A DNA stretch of 64,000 nucleotides, taken from NCBI GenBank assembly GCA_034520365.1, contig JAXHNP010000006.1:737001-801000 (forward strand), written 5' to 3'. Both the position numbers and the translations under genes were made by a program. The notes beneath the pieces are model-generated. The model ran no database searches, had not been told where the DNA came from, and saw nothing but the letters and a program-made list of their open reading frames with translations. Below are positions 44,376 through 52,259 of the stretch, in pieces; positions within the stretch are counted from its first letter, which is position 1, and every line of letters begins with the position of its first letter. The DNA is from Desulfobacterales bacterium (GTDB taxonomy: Bacteria > Desulfobacterota > Desulfobacteria > Desulfobacterales > Desulfosalsimonadaceae).

Positions 44376-44408
44376 AGCTTCCCCGGTTATCCGTTAATCG
44401 GGGAAGCT
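44376..44408 (+). terminator. Probable terminator of the ferredoxin gene
   Basis: A 10-bp perfect stem, AGCTTCCCCG/CGGGGAAGCT, with a 13-nt loop begins 17 bp after the stop. It lacks a clear T-tract (GCTTTGCC follows). The rest of the 420-bp gap to 44779 holds only repeats. Confidence 0.6.
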
Positions 44409-44508
44409 GCTTTGCCTGCCTTTCCCAAGCCCTTTCGACAATTATTTATCCAAACTCTTAAATACGCATATGACCCTTCTAAAAAACTTCATCGTACTCA
44501 GTCCCGCG

Positions 44509-44610
44509 CGAGCGGCACGGTGGCCGACCCTACGATGAATCGGGTTTTTCCCCATTCGTAGGGCGGGCCACCGTGCCCGCCTGAAAAATAGATAGAACAA
44601 ATTTACCGTG
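44509..44610. repeat. Left-truncated MITE with REP pair
   Basis: A minus REP with an imperfect outer stem (44509-44532) and a plus REP with a GGCGGGC stem (44558-44581) are followed by the right TIR AGAACAAATTTACCGTG (44594-44610). The left TIR is missing, and GTACTCAGTCCCGCGCGAG precedes the remnant. Confidence 0.7.
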
Positions 44611-44621
44611 CTTTAGCATTA

Positions 44622-44745
44622 AGCACCTGTCATTTCGAGGAACGACAGTGACGAGAAATCTAAAAAAATCATTTAATTACAAGATTTCTCGCTGCCGCTC
44701 GAAATGACAACCGAGCCAATTTTTAATCTTAAGTTAATGGCATTG
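44622..44745. repeat. GTCATTTCGA inverted-repeat element, copy 2
   Basis: A hairpin from CTGTCATTTCGAGGAACGAC (44629 onward) to GCCGCTCGAAATGACA, with inner AGAAATCT/AGATTTCT arms, ending CTTAAGTTAATGGCATT. It is the inverted counterpart of the element at 40557-40680. Confidence 0.7.
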
Positions 44746-44779
44746 TCCCAAACCTTTAATTGTTTACAGGTCACGTTCA

Positions 44780-46048
44780 ATGGATTGGCTGTTGCCTGAA
44801 ATGGCGGTTATCCGGCAGTCCCTGGTCAGCCGTGAGATTGCCGATGTGCCGGCCGCATTTGCGGCGGCCATGGCGCCGATTGAAAAAGCCCTCGGCAGCG
44901 AAAATGGCGCGTCCGTGGCGGTTTGCGTGGGCAGCCGCAACATTTCCCGTTTGGATGCGCTTGTTTTTCAGTGCCTGCGGTTTTTAGAAGACAAGGGGTT
45001 CCGGCCGTTTATCGTGCCGGCCATGGGCAGCCACGGCGGGGCCACGTCAAAGGGGCAGAGGGCGGTGCTGGCTGGTTTTAACATTACTGAGAGCACTATG
45101 CAGGCGCCCATTGCAGCGGAAATGAAGGCCCGGCCCATAGCGTCGCTGGGGGCGGATCTGCCGCTTTATGTTTCAACCGCCGCGCTTGACGCCGACTATA
45201 TCGTGCCCATTAATCGGATCAAGCCCCACACCAAGTTCAGCCGCGCCATTGAAAGCGGTATTTGCAAAATGCTGACCATCGGCCTTGGCAAGGCGGACGG
45301 TGCGGCCGCATTTCACCGGGCCGCAGTTACCCGAGGGTTTGGCATTATTGAACAGGCGGCCGAAAAACTGCTCAAACACCTGAGCATTCTGTTCGGCGTG
45401 GGGGTGCTGGAAGATGGATACAGCCGGCTTTCCCATATCGCGGCCCTGCTGCCGGAGACGATGATTGATCGCGAAAAAGAGCTCCTTTTGCAGGCCAAGC
45501 AGATGATGCCGGCCATTCCGTTTGATCCAATCGATATGTTAATTATTGATCAGATCGGCAAAGACATCTCCGGTATCGGCATGGACTCCAATGTGACCGG
45601 CCGTCACCGGGATATTGCGGGGGATTTTTACAGCGCCCCGCATGTGAAGCGCATTTTTGTAAGAGGCCTATCCCCTGCCTCGGGTGGCAATGCCAACGGC
45701 ATCGGATTGGCGGATGTGACCACCCGCCGGCTGGCGGATGCGGTTGACTGGCAGAAAACCTTTGTCAATGCGGTAACCGCCGTTTCTCCGGAAAAAGCGG
45801 CCCTGCCCATGCATTTTGAAACCGACCGTGAGTGTCTGACGGCCTGTGCAAAAACCACGGGTGTGGCGGAAATGCCGGGTCTGCGACTCGTCCGTATCAA
45901 GCATACAGCCAGCCTTTCTTATCTGCAGGTATCCAGGCCGCTGGAATCCGAAATCCAGGTTAATCCCGCACTTTCCCGGATAGGCGACTGGGCGCCGCCT
46001 GCCTTTGATGCTAACGGCAATCTGAAGGATTTCATCCCCGATGAATGA
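44780..46048 (+). CDS. LarA-like (DUF2088-type) domain protein
   Basis: A 422-residue cytoplasmic protein. The segment FIVPAMGSHGGATSKGQRAVLAGFNI and the following TRGFG, IKPHTKFS and SGICKMLTIGLGK resemble the N-terminal domain of the lactate racemase LarA family. LarA itself uses a covalently bound nickel-pincer nucleotide on a Lys and active-site His residues. I see no clear equivalent of the LarA HxxH pattern, so racemase activity is not claimed. It may be a paralogue acting on another 2-hydroxy acid. Its stop overlaps the ogt start by 8 bp. Confidence 0.65.
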   Translation: MDWLLPEMAVIRQSLVSREIADVPAAFAAAMAPIEKALGSENGASVAVCVGSRNISRLDALVFQCLRFLEDKGFRPFIVPAMGSHGGATSKGQRAVLAGFNITESTMQAPIAAEMKARPIASLGADLPLYVSTAALDADYIVPINRIKPHTKFSRAIESGICKMLTIGLGKADGAAAFHRAAVTRGFGIIEQAAEKLLKHLSILFGVGVLEDGYSRLSHIAALLPETMIDREKELLLQAKQMMPAIPFDPIDMLIIDQIGKDISGIGMDSNVTGRHRDIAGDFYSAPHVKRIFVRGLSPASGGNANGIGLADVTTRRLADAVDWQKTFVNAVTAVSPEKAALPMHFETDRECLTACAKTTGVAEMPGLRLVRIKHTASLSYLQVSRPLESEIQVNPALSRIGDWAPPAFDANGNLKDFIPDE

Positions 46049-46538
46049 ACCGGCATGCGCTGCTGCTGATACCCCGCTTGGGCCGGTGGCCATCCGGTAT
46101 CAAACCCACCCTTTTCGGTTAACGGCCCTGGAATTGCCAGAGCCGGGCCGGCTTAGACAACAGCATGCGGCCGGTATGCCGGAAATTGAAGAATTGCAGC
46201 AGATATTTGCACTGATCCATGGTTATTTCAACGGCCGGCCCATTTTTCCGCCCTGGCAGTTTCTTGTCATGGCCCATTTAACCAAACTCCAGCGGAAAGT
46301 TCTTTACGTAACCGCCCAAATCCCCTATGGGTCATTAAAAACATATAAACAGATGGCCGCGGCCATCGGACAGCCCCGGGCCTGCCGGTTTGTGGGCAGC
46401 GCCCTGGCCGGAAATCCGTTTCCCCTCATTCTCCCCTGCCATCGGGTGATCCGCAGTGACGGGCGCATCGGAAACTTCGGCGCGGGCCCGGAAATTAAGC
46501 GGTGGCTCATTGATTTTGAGGCCGGAAACTCGCGGTAA
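46041..46538 (+). CDS. ogt: Methylated-DNA--protein-cysteine methyltransferase
   Basis: A 165-residue DNA repair protein. The active site is the Cys of LPCHRVI, with the recognition helix and arginine finger in TYKQMAAAIGQPRACRFVGSALAGNP. It removes O6-alkyl groups from guanine by irreversible transfer to Cys. The N-terminal domain is shorter than in Ada. It overlaps the upstream gene by 8 bp. Its stop codon (TAA, 46536-46538) is part of the left TIR of a mobile element, so the native C-terminus may have been altered. Confidence 0.93.
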   Translation: MNEPACAAADTPLGPVAIRYQTHPFRLTALELPEPGRLRQQHAAGMPEIEELQQIFALIHGYFNGRPIFPPWQFLVMAHLTKLQRKVLYVTAQIPYGSLKTYKQMAAAIGQPRACRFVGSALAGNPFPLILPCHRVIRSDGRIGNFGAGPEIKRWLIDFEAGNSR

Positions 46539-46609
46539 ATTTATTCTATCTGTTTTTCTGCCTTACGCGATAATGCAGACATTTTGTAGGGTCGGCCACC
46601 GTGCCGACC
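46531..46609. mobile_element. Older MITE copy, interrupted
   Basis: The left TIR (CGCGGTAAATTTATTCTATC, 46531-46550) overlaps the end of ogt. CAGACATTTTGTAGG and a plus REP hairpin (46586-46609) follow. The copy is interrupted at the REP by the element 46610-47185 and continues as CGTGCCGACCTTAGATGC after 47186; its right TIR is not recognisable. Confidence 0.75.
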
Positions 46610-47185
46610 CAGGGCTAATTTGTTCTGTATCCAAATCGAAATCGCTATCGGGATCGGGATCGAAATCGAAATCGAAAAAATATGACCCTTGGACACGAAA
46701 AACTGGACGTCTATCGCCTTTCAATAGGCTACGTTGCATGGGTTTACGAGAAGGCCGACAGCCTGAACGGAGTCCATCGGCCTGCCCGGGATCAATGGCT
46801 TCGGGCCAGCCAGTCGATACCGCTCAATATCGCCGAAGGTAATGGCAAGACCGCGGAAGCCGACCGAAGGCGTTATTTCGAAATCGCTCGTGGCTCCGCG
46901 CTTGAGTGGGCGGCGATTCAAGATGTGCTGGTTGTCGGCAAGGCGCTGGACAAGATGGAAAGCCGGAACCGCAAGGATGAACTCGACCGTATGGCCGCGA
47001 TGCTCAGCCGTCTCGGCGGAAGAGGATACCAAGTTCGAGAGGATCAGGAAGTCTACAGCATCGATTTCGATCCCGATCCCGATTTCGATCCCGATAGCGA
47101 TTTCGATCCCGAGGAAAACGAATCCCAACCTTAGCGTTAACAGGACCGGGGGTATGGATTTTGCGGTTAGAACAAATTAGCCGTG
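46610..47185. mobile_element. 576-bp TIR element carrying a four-helix-bundle gene
   Basis: The left end CAGGGCTAATTTGTTCT and right end AGAACAAATTAGCCGTG are inverted repeats of the MITE type. They are flanked by the exact 10-bp duplication CGTGCCGACC (46600-46609 and 47186-47195), itself part of a REP hairpin of the older copy. Inside the TIRs, a second inverted repeat (22 bp exact, 46635-46656 against 47086-47107, in GATCCCGAT/ATCGAAATCG-rich DNA) brackets the gene 46682-47134. No transposase is encoded, so mobility would depend on an enzyme elsewhere. Confidence 0.82.
46682..47134 (+). CDS. Four-helix-bundle protein (23S rRNA intervening-sequence type)
   Basis: A 150-residue protein with the family pattern LDVYRLSIGYVAWVYEKAD, LRASQSIPLNIAEGNGK and RRRYFEIARGSALEW. 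This family was named from proteins encoded in intervening sequences of 23S rRNA genes; a related protein (Avd) helps diversity-generating retroelements. The molecular function is unknown. The Asp/Pro-rich tail (DPDPDFDPDSDFDPEE) is encoded by the right arm of the flanking inverted repeat, so it is repeat-derived. The gene lies inside a TIR element with target duplication, not in an rRNA gene. Confidence 0.85.
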   Translation: MTLGHEKLDVYRLSIGYVAWVYEKADSLNGVHRPARDQWLRASQSIPLNIAEGNGKTAEADRRRYFEIARGSALEWAAIQDVLVVGKALDKMESRNRKDELDRMAAMLSRLGGRGYQVREDQEVYSIDFDPDPDFDPDSDFDPEENESQP

Positions 47186-47239
47186 CGTGCCGACCTTAGA
47201 TGCTTGCAATTGGATTTTCGGCATGCTAAGGATTAATAT

Positions 47240-47572
47240 ATGAAACAGTATGTTATTGATGAACTGCGTCCGGGGGATCATGAAAAATTAAAATCCTATC
47301 TGGAGTCGCATTGCGGTCCGGCGGAATTAGGGGATCTTTACTGGGTGGCGCTGGATGAATCGGTGTATTCGGAGACACAAACCGCCCATGCCGATTGCCA
47401 GCCCTTTTATGCCGCCGTCCGGCTGGGCGAGCAGTCTGTTGCCATTGAGTTTTTGATTCGAACCAAAAATCGTATCCGGTGCAACTGTATCGCTTATGCC
47501 ACAGCCCGCCAGAAGACATGGCTCATGGATTTTCTGGATGCCATGTTTGAGCGGCTGGAACTGAGGACCTGA
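47240..47572 (+). CDS. Hypothetical protein upstream of RNase J
   Basis: A 110-residue protein of unknown function with a compact alpha/beta look (KQYVIDELRPGDHEKLKSYL, LYWVALDESVYSE, FYAAVRLGEQSVAIEFLIRT, ending LMDFLDAMFERLELR). No motif or membrane segment is recognised. The composition matches the neighbours, and it ends 24 bp before the RNase J start, so translation and co-transcription with RNase J are likely. The ribosome site before ATG 47240 is weak. Confidence 0.7.
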   Translation: MKQYVIDELRPGDHEKLKSYLESHCGPAELGDLYWVALDESVYSETQTAHADCQPFYAAVRLGEQSVAIEFLIRTKNRIRCNCIAYATARQKTWLMDFLDAMFERLELRT

Positions 47573-47596
47573 GAAAATGAAGTGGTGGCGGGCAGC

Positions 47597-49249
47597 ATGC
47601 TGAAGATAATCCCTTTAGGCGGGCTCGGGGAAATCGGGCTGAACATGATGGTGTTTGAATCCCGGGACACGCTGGTTGTGGTGGATGCCGGCCTGATGTT
47701 TCCCGAGGATTATATGCTGGGGGTGGATTATGTGATTCCGGATATGGACTATATCCGGGAAAACCGCTCCCGCGTGGCGGGGATTGTCATCACCCACGCC
47801 CACGAGGATCACACCGGCGCACTGCCGTATCTGCTGCGGGACGTCAATGTTCCGGTGTATGCCACCCCGTTTACCCTGGGTATGATCCGGCATAAACTGG
47901 AAGAGCACGGGCTGCTTGAAGCCGCCTCCCTGGTGCCGATCGCTCCGGACCGGAAATTGCGGCTGCCGCCGTTTGAGTTTGATTTTATCCGGGTAAACCA
48001 CAGTGTGGTGGATGGCGTGGGCTTTGCGCTCAATACGCCGGAAGGTCTGGTGGTCCATACCGGGGATTTCAAGCTGGCCGAGACCAACATTCCGGGCATG
48101 ATGACAGATATTAACAAGTTTGCCCGGCTGGGAGACCAGGGCATACTGGCCCTGCTGTCGGATTCGACCAATGTGGAGCGGCAGGGACACACCATATCGG
48201 ATGAACGGGTGGGCGAGACCCTGGGCCGGATTATTGCCCGGAGCAGCGGCCGGGTGATCATCGCTTTGTTTGCCTCAAATATCGCCCGGATTCAGCAGGT
48301 GGTCAATATCCTCGCCAATACGCAGCGCAAACTCGTATTTAACGGCAGAAGCATTGAGTCGAGTGTCAATATCGCCAAGGATCTGGGACTGCTCCATATT
48401 CCGGAAGACCGGGAGATCGATATCAATCAGATTGAGGCCTTTGCCCCGGATGAGCTGGTGATTTTAACCACCGGCAGCCAGGGGGAGCCCATGTCCGCGC
48501 TAACCCGGATGTCTGCCGGCATGCACAAACAGATAAAGATCGCGCCCGGGGATACGGTGGTGCTGTCCTCCAAATTTATTCCCGGCAATGAAAAGGCGAT
48601 TGCCAAGATCATCAACAACCTCTTCCGAAAAGGCGCTGAGGTAATCTATGAGACCATCTCCGAGATCCATGTATCCGGGCATGCCTTTCGGGAGGAACTG
48701 AAAATGATGATCAACATGACCATGCCCGACTATTTCATCCCCATCCACGGGGAGTATCGGCACTTGTATCATCATGCAAGGCTTGCCGCAGAATGCGGGA
48801 TCCCCGAGGACAACGTGCTGCTTGCGGAAAACGGCCAGATTATCTGTTTTGACGGGCAGGGCGGCCGGATTGCAGAGGAGATGGCCACCACCCGGGTGCT
48901 GGTCGATGGCAAGGGAATCGGCGATGTGGGCCGATCGGTTTTAAAGGAGCGGCGGCTGCTTTCGGAAAAGGGGGTGGTGGTGGTGATTCTGGTTCTTGAT
49001 GAAACCAGCGGCTTTGTCATCCACGGCCCGGAAATTGTCTCCAAAGGGTTTGTGTTTGAAAGCGAAACCGGGCATATCCTGGAAGACGCCAAGTGCATTG
49101 TTCTGGAAGTGGTGGATGATATGATCGTCCAACAGCCCCCGGATTGCGCGGCGTTTTTGCGAAACCGGCTGCCCGGTGCCCTCAGGGAATACTTTAATTT
49201 TACCATGAAGCGAAAACCCGTGGTGGTGCCGATAATAACGGCGGTGTAG
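47597..49249 (+). CDS. rnj: Ribonuclease J
   Basis: A 550-residue metallo-beta-lactamase/beta-CASP nuclease with the zinc motif ITHAHEDHTGALPY, HTGDFKLAE, the DSTNVERQG motif, beta-CASP residues FASNIARIQQVVNI and VSGHAFREELK, and the C-terminal dimerisation domain. RNase J is a 5'-3' exo- and endonuclease for RNA decay and rRNA maturation. The ATG at 47597 (MLKIIPLGGLGEIG) fits the family; GTG codons 12-15 bp earlier are less likely. ftsK follows after 13 bp. Confidence 0.95.
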   Translation: MLKIIPLGGLGEIGLNMMVFESRDTLVVVDAGLMFPEDYMLGVDYVIPDMDYIRENRSRVAGIVITHAHEDHTGALPYLLRDVNVPVYATPFTLGMIRHKLEEHGLLEAASLVPIAPDRKLRLPPFEFDFIRVNHSVVDGVGFALNTPEGLVVHTGDFKLAETNIPGMMTDINKFARLGDQGILALLSDSTNVERQGHTISDERVGETLGRIIARSSGRVIIALFASNIARIQQVVNILANTQRKLVFNGRSIESSVNIAKDLGLLHIPEDREIDINQIEAFAPDELVILTTGSQGEPMSALTRMSAGMHKQIKIAPGDTVVLSSKFIPGNEKAIAKIINNLFRKGAEVIYETISEIHVSGHAFREELKMMINMTMPDYFIPIHGEYRHLYHHARLAAECGIPEDNVLLAENGQIICFDGQGGRIAEEMATTRVLVDGKGIGDVGRSVLKERRLLSEKGVVVVILVLDETSGFVIHGPEIVSKGFVFESETGHILEDAKCIVLEVVDDMIVQQPPDCAAFLRNRLPGALREYFNFTMKRKPVVVPIITAV

Positions 49250-49262
49250 GGATAGTTACTCC

Positions 49263-51488
49263 ATGAAATCCATGCGAAATGAAATTTTGGGCATTTTTCT
49301 GTTCTTTCTGGTGATATTTACCCTGATCAGCCTGGTGACCTATAGCCCGGCCGATCCCTCGGTGCATCATGTGGGCACCAGCGGGAGCGTGCATAACTTT
49401 TTCGGCCTGATGGGCGCCCATATTGCCGGGATATTTGTCGGACTTTTCGGGGTGGGGGCATTCTGGATACCGGTTCTGCTGATGCTTGCCTGTATCGAGT
49501 TTTTCAAAGAGCGCTCGGCCCAGGCCCTGCTGCTGATTGCCGGCGGCGGCTTGATTTTAACGGTGGTGACCGGAAGCCTTTTTGCCATCTATGGCGAGTC
49601 CTACGAGATATTCGGCAGCCGCTATGCGGCCGGCGGGATGATCGGACATCCCGTGCGAACGATGCTTTTGGCCTATTCCAATGCCACCGGCGCCACGGTG
49701 ATTCTGGCGGTGTTCTTTATTATCGGCTTTATCCTGACCACCGGGGTGTCCTTTCTCGGGGTGCTGCGGAATTTCGGCCGGATGGTTGGAATGGCATTTA
49801 CCCGGATTCAGGGCATTTTTGCCAATTTCAGGCAATGGAGAAAAGAGAGACAGAAGGAAAAGAAAGCCCGGAAGAAGCCGAAAAAAGCCGCGCCTGAAAA
49901 GAATCCGCCCAAGAAAAAGAAGCCGCCGCAAAAAGCGCCTGCAGAAGATATCACCATCAAGGAGGCCCCGTGGTCCCGGGAAAAAAAATCGCCGGTGCCG
50001 GCGCCTAAGCCCAGGCAGCAGGTTTTTGAATCCATGCGGTTTAGCAGCGGCTTCCACCTGCCCGCCCTCGAGTTTTTAAAGGACTCGGAAATAGTTGCCG
50101 ATTCGGTGGATCATGAGCATCTGCGGGAGATGTCCCATCTGCTCGAGCAGAAACTTGATGATTTCGGAGTCAAAGGAAAGGTCGTGACTGTTGCCCCAGG
50201 GCCGGTCATCACCCGGTTTGAGTTTGAACCCGCGCCCGGGATTAAAATCAACAAGGTGGTCAACCTCTCGGATGACCTGGCGCTTGCGCTTAAAGCCATG
50301 AGCATCCGCATCATCGCCCCGATTCCCGGAAAAGCTGCGATCGGCATTGAGGTGCCGAACAAACAGCGCGAAGTGGTGACGATTAAGGATATCATTACAT
50401 CCTCGGAGTATGAAAAATCCAAATCCTTTCTAACATTGGGATTGGGCAAAGATATTGTTGGCAGCCCTGTGGTTTCCGATCTTCAGACCATGCCGCACCT
50501 GTTGATTGCCGGTGCCACAGGCACCGGAAAGAGCGTGGCCCTGAATACCATGATCTGCAGCCTGTTGTACAAGGCCACGCCGGAGGATGCTAAATTTATC
50601 ATGATCGATCCCAAGCGGATCGAGCTTTCCGCCTACAATGATATTCCGCATCTCATCACCCCGGTGGTTACGGACATGAAAAAGGCCACCAATGCGCTCT
50701 TCTGGGCGGTGAAGGAGATGGAGCGCCGGTATCAGCTGCTTTCTGAAAACAAGGTCCGAAATATCAACCAGTACAACCGCAAAGTCCAAAAATCCGCTTC
50801 AGAGCCGGCGGAACCGGATGCCCCGGTGCTGGAGAAGCTGCCATACGTGGTGCTCATCATTGATGAGCTGGCGGATCTGATGATGGTTTCCTCAAGGGAT
50901 GTCGAGGTCGCCTTGACCCGGCTGGCCCAGATGGCACGGGCCGCCGGCATCCATTTGATCCTGGCCACCCAGCGGCCCTCCGTGGATGTATTGACCGGGG
51001 TGATTAAGGCAAATTTCCCCACGCGGCTTTCCTTTCAGGTATCCTCCAAGACGGATTCCAGAACCATTATCGACGCCAATGGCGCGGAAACACTGCTCGG
51101 AAACGGCGACATGCTGTTTTTGCCGCCGGGCACCGCCAAGCTTCAGCGGATTCATGGGGCCTTTATCACCGAAGAAGAGGTCTCAAGCATTATTGAGTTT
51201 TTGAAAACCCAGAAATCGCCGGATTATAACGAAGAAGTGCTTGAAAAGCAGACCTCGGAGAAAAACGGGGCCGAGGATAAGGACTATGACGAACGCTATG
51301 ACGAGGCCGTCGCCCTGGTTGCCCGGACCGGCCAGGCATCCATATCCATGGTCCAACGGCACTTGAGGGTCGGATATAACCGGGCCGCGCGGATTATCGA
51401 GGTGATGGAGGAGGAAGGCGTGGTGGGACCGTCGGACGGGGTGAAGCCGAGGGAGGTGCTGGCGAGAAATTATGAGGAGATGTCGTAA
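49263..51488 (+). CDS. ftsK: DNA translocase FtsK
   Basis: A 741-residue protein. Four membrane segments lie in the first 180 residues. A short Lys/Pro-rich linker (about 195-245) leads to the motor domain with Walker A GATGTGKSVALN, Walker B LIIDELADLMM and the ATQRPSVDVLTG sequence. The C-terminal winged-helix gamma domain (DERYDEAVALVARTGQASI, HLRVGYNRAARIIEVME) reads KOPS-type DNA signals. It pumps the chromosome terminus at the division septum. The linker is much shorter than in E. coli, as is common outside enterobacteria. Confidence 0.96.
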   Translation: MKSMRNEILGIFLFFLVIFTLISLVTYSPADPSVHHVGTSGSVHNFFGLMGAHIAGIFVGLFGVGAFWIPVLLMLACIEFFKERSAQALLLIAGGGLILTVVTGSLFAIYGESYEIFGSRYAAGGMIGHPVRTMLLAYSNATGATVILAVFFIIGFILTTGVSFLGVLRNFGRMVGMAFTRIQGIFANFRQWRKERQKEKKARKKPKKAAPEKNPPKKKKPPQKAPAEDITIKEAPWSREKKSPVPAPKPRQQVFESMRFSSGFHLPALEFLKDSEIVADSVDHEHLREMSHLLEQKLDDFGVKGKVVTVAPGPVITRFEFEPAPGIKINKVVNLSDDLALALKAMSIRIIAPIPGKAAIGIEVPNKQREVVTIKDIITSSEYEKSKSFLTLGLGKDIVGSPVVSDLQTMPHLLIAGATGTGKSVALNTMICSLLYKATPEDAKFIMIDPKRIELSAYNDIPHLITPVVTDMKKATNALFWAVKEMERRYQLLSENKVRNINQYNRKVQKSASEPAEPDAPVLEKLPYVVLIIDELADLMMVSSRDVEVALTRLAQMARAAGIHLILATQRPSVDVLTGVIKANFPTRLSFQVSSKTDSRTIIDANGAETLLGNGDMLFLPPGTAKLQRIHGAFITEEEVSSIIEFLKTQKSPDYNEEVLEKQTSEKNGAEDKDYDERYDEAVALVARTGQASISMVQRHLRVGYNRAARIIEVMEEEGVVGPSDGVKPREVLARNYEEMS

Positions 51489-51489
51489 A

Positions 51490-51530
51490 TAAGGGTATAA
51501 GGTGTAAGGTATAGGGTGTAGGGTGTAGGG
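51490..51530 (+). repeat. AAGGTGT/TAGGGTG heptamer tract in front of a start codon
   Basis: Units of seven (GTATAAG, GTGTAAG, GTATAGG, GTGTAGG, GTGTAGG) fill the whole gap between ftsK and the methyltransferase. The last AGGG, 7 bp before ATG 51534, is the only candidate ribosome site for that gene. Confidence 0.8.
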
Positions 51531-51533
51531 TCT

Positions 51534-52196
51534 ATGCTGGATGATGCGCTGATTGATTCGGTTAAGGGGTTTTTGGATAAAGAAGAAGGCCGCCGGCTGT
51601 ATGAAATGGCGGGTCTGGCCAGCCGGATGGGGCCGTGCCTTGAGATCGGCAGCTACTGCGGCAAATCCGCGCTTTATCTGGGGACGGCCTGCCGGGAAAA
51701 CGGGGGCATTCTATTTTCCATTGACCACCATCGCGGCTCGGAAGAGCAGCAGCCGGGCGAGGGCTATTTTGATCCGGACACCTATGATCCGAAAACCGCG
51801 ATGATCGATACCCTGCCGGTTTTGCGGCAGACCCTTTTTAAGGCCGGCCTGGAAGACGCGGTTGCCCCTATAGCTGCCCGCTCGGCGGCTGTCGCCCGGT
51901 TCTGGTCCACGCCCTTAAGCCTTGTTTTTATAGACGGCGGCCACACCTATGAGGCTGCAATGGGCGATTATACCGCCTGGGCGGGCCATATTATGCCCGG
52001 CGGCTATCTCCTGATCCATGATATCTTCAAAAATCCGGAAGCAGGCGGTCAGGCGCCTTACTATATTTACCAGCTGGCCCTTTCATCCGGGCTTTTTAAT
52101 GAGCTTCCCATGACAAAGACCCTGGGCGTCCTGCAGCGCAGGCGGCCGGCTGATCCCTTGCTTGCTGCAGAAGAAACCTATCCAAATGAAATTTAA
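51534..52196 (+). CDS. Class I SAM-dependent methyltransferase
   Basis: A 220-residue protein of the methyltransferase-24 type. SAM-binding motif I is CLEIGSYCGKSALYLG (about residues 35-50), motif II ILFSIDHHRG, and SLVFIDGGHTYEAAMGDY places the acidic post-motif and a His. The His/Asp-rich core suggests metal-assisted O-methylation, as in catechol-type methyltransferases, but the substrate is unknown. It lies between ftsK and a YihY/BrkB gene on the same strand. The ribosome site appears to come from the heptamer repeat. Confidence 0.85.
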   Translation: MLDDALIDSVKGFLDKEEGRRLYEMAGLASRMGPCLEIGSYCGKSALYLGTACRENGGILFSIDHHRGSEEQQPGEGYFDPDTYDPKTAMIDTLPVLRQTLFKAGLEDAVAPIAARSAAVARFWSTPLSLVFIDGGHTYEAAMGDYTAWAGHIMPGGYLLIHDIFKNPEAGGQAPYYIYQLALSSGLFNELPMTKTLGVLQRRRPADPLLAAEETYPNEI

Positions 52197-52259
52197 TGAT
52201 GAATCCGTCGCGCACGCCATTAATCATCTGTCACAGGAAAAGTCAGGGAGGAACTGTTC

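Noticed and set aside
44040-44561. A 173-codon plus-strand frame around the ferredoxin gene
   Set aside because: It runs out of frame through the ferredoxin gene and then into repeats; the ferredoxin frame has clear Cys motifs.
46682-47134. An intervening sequence inside a 23S rRNA gene
   Set aside because: No rRNA sequence flanks the gene; it lies between ogt and protein genes within a TIR element.
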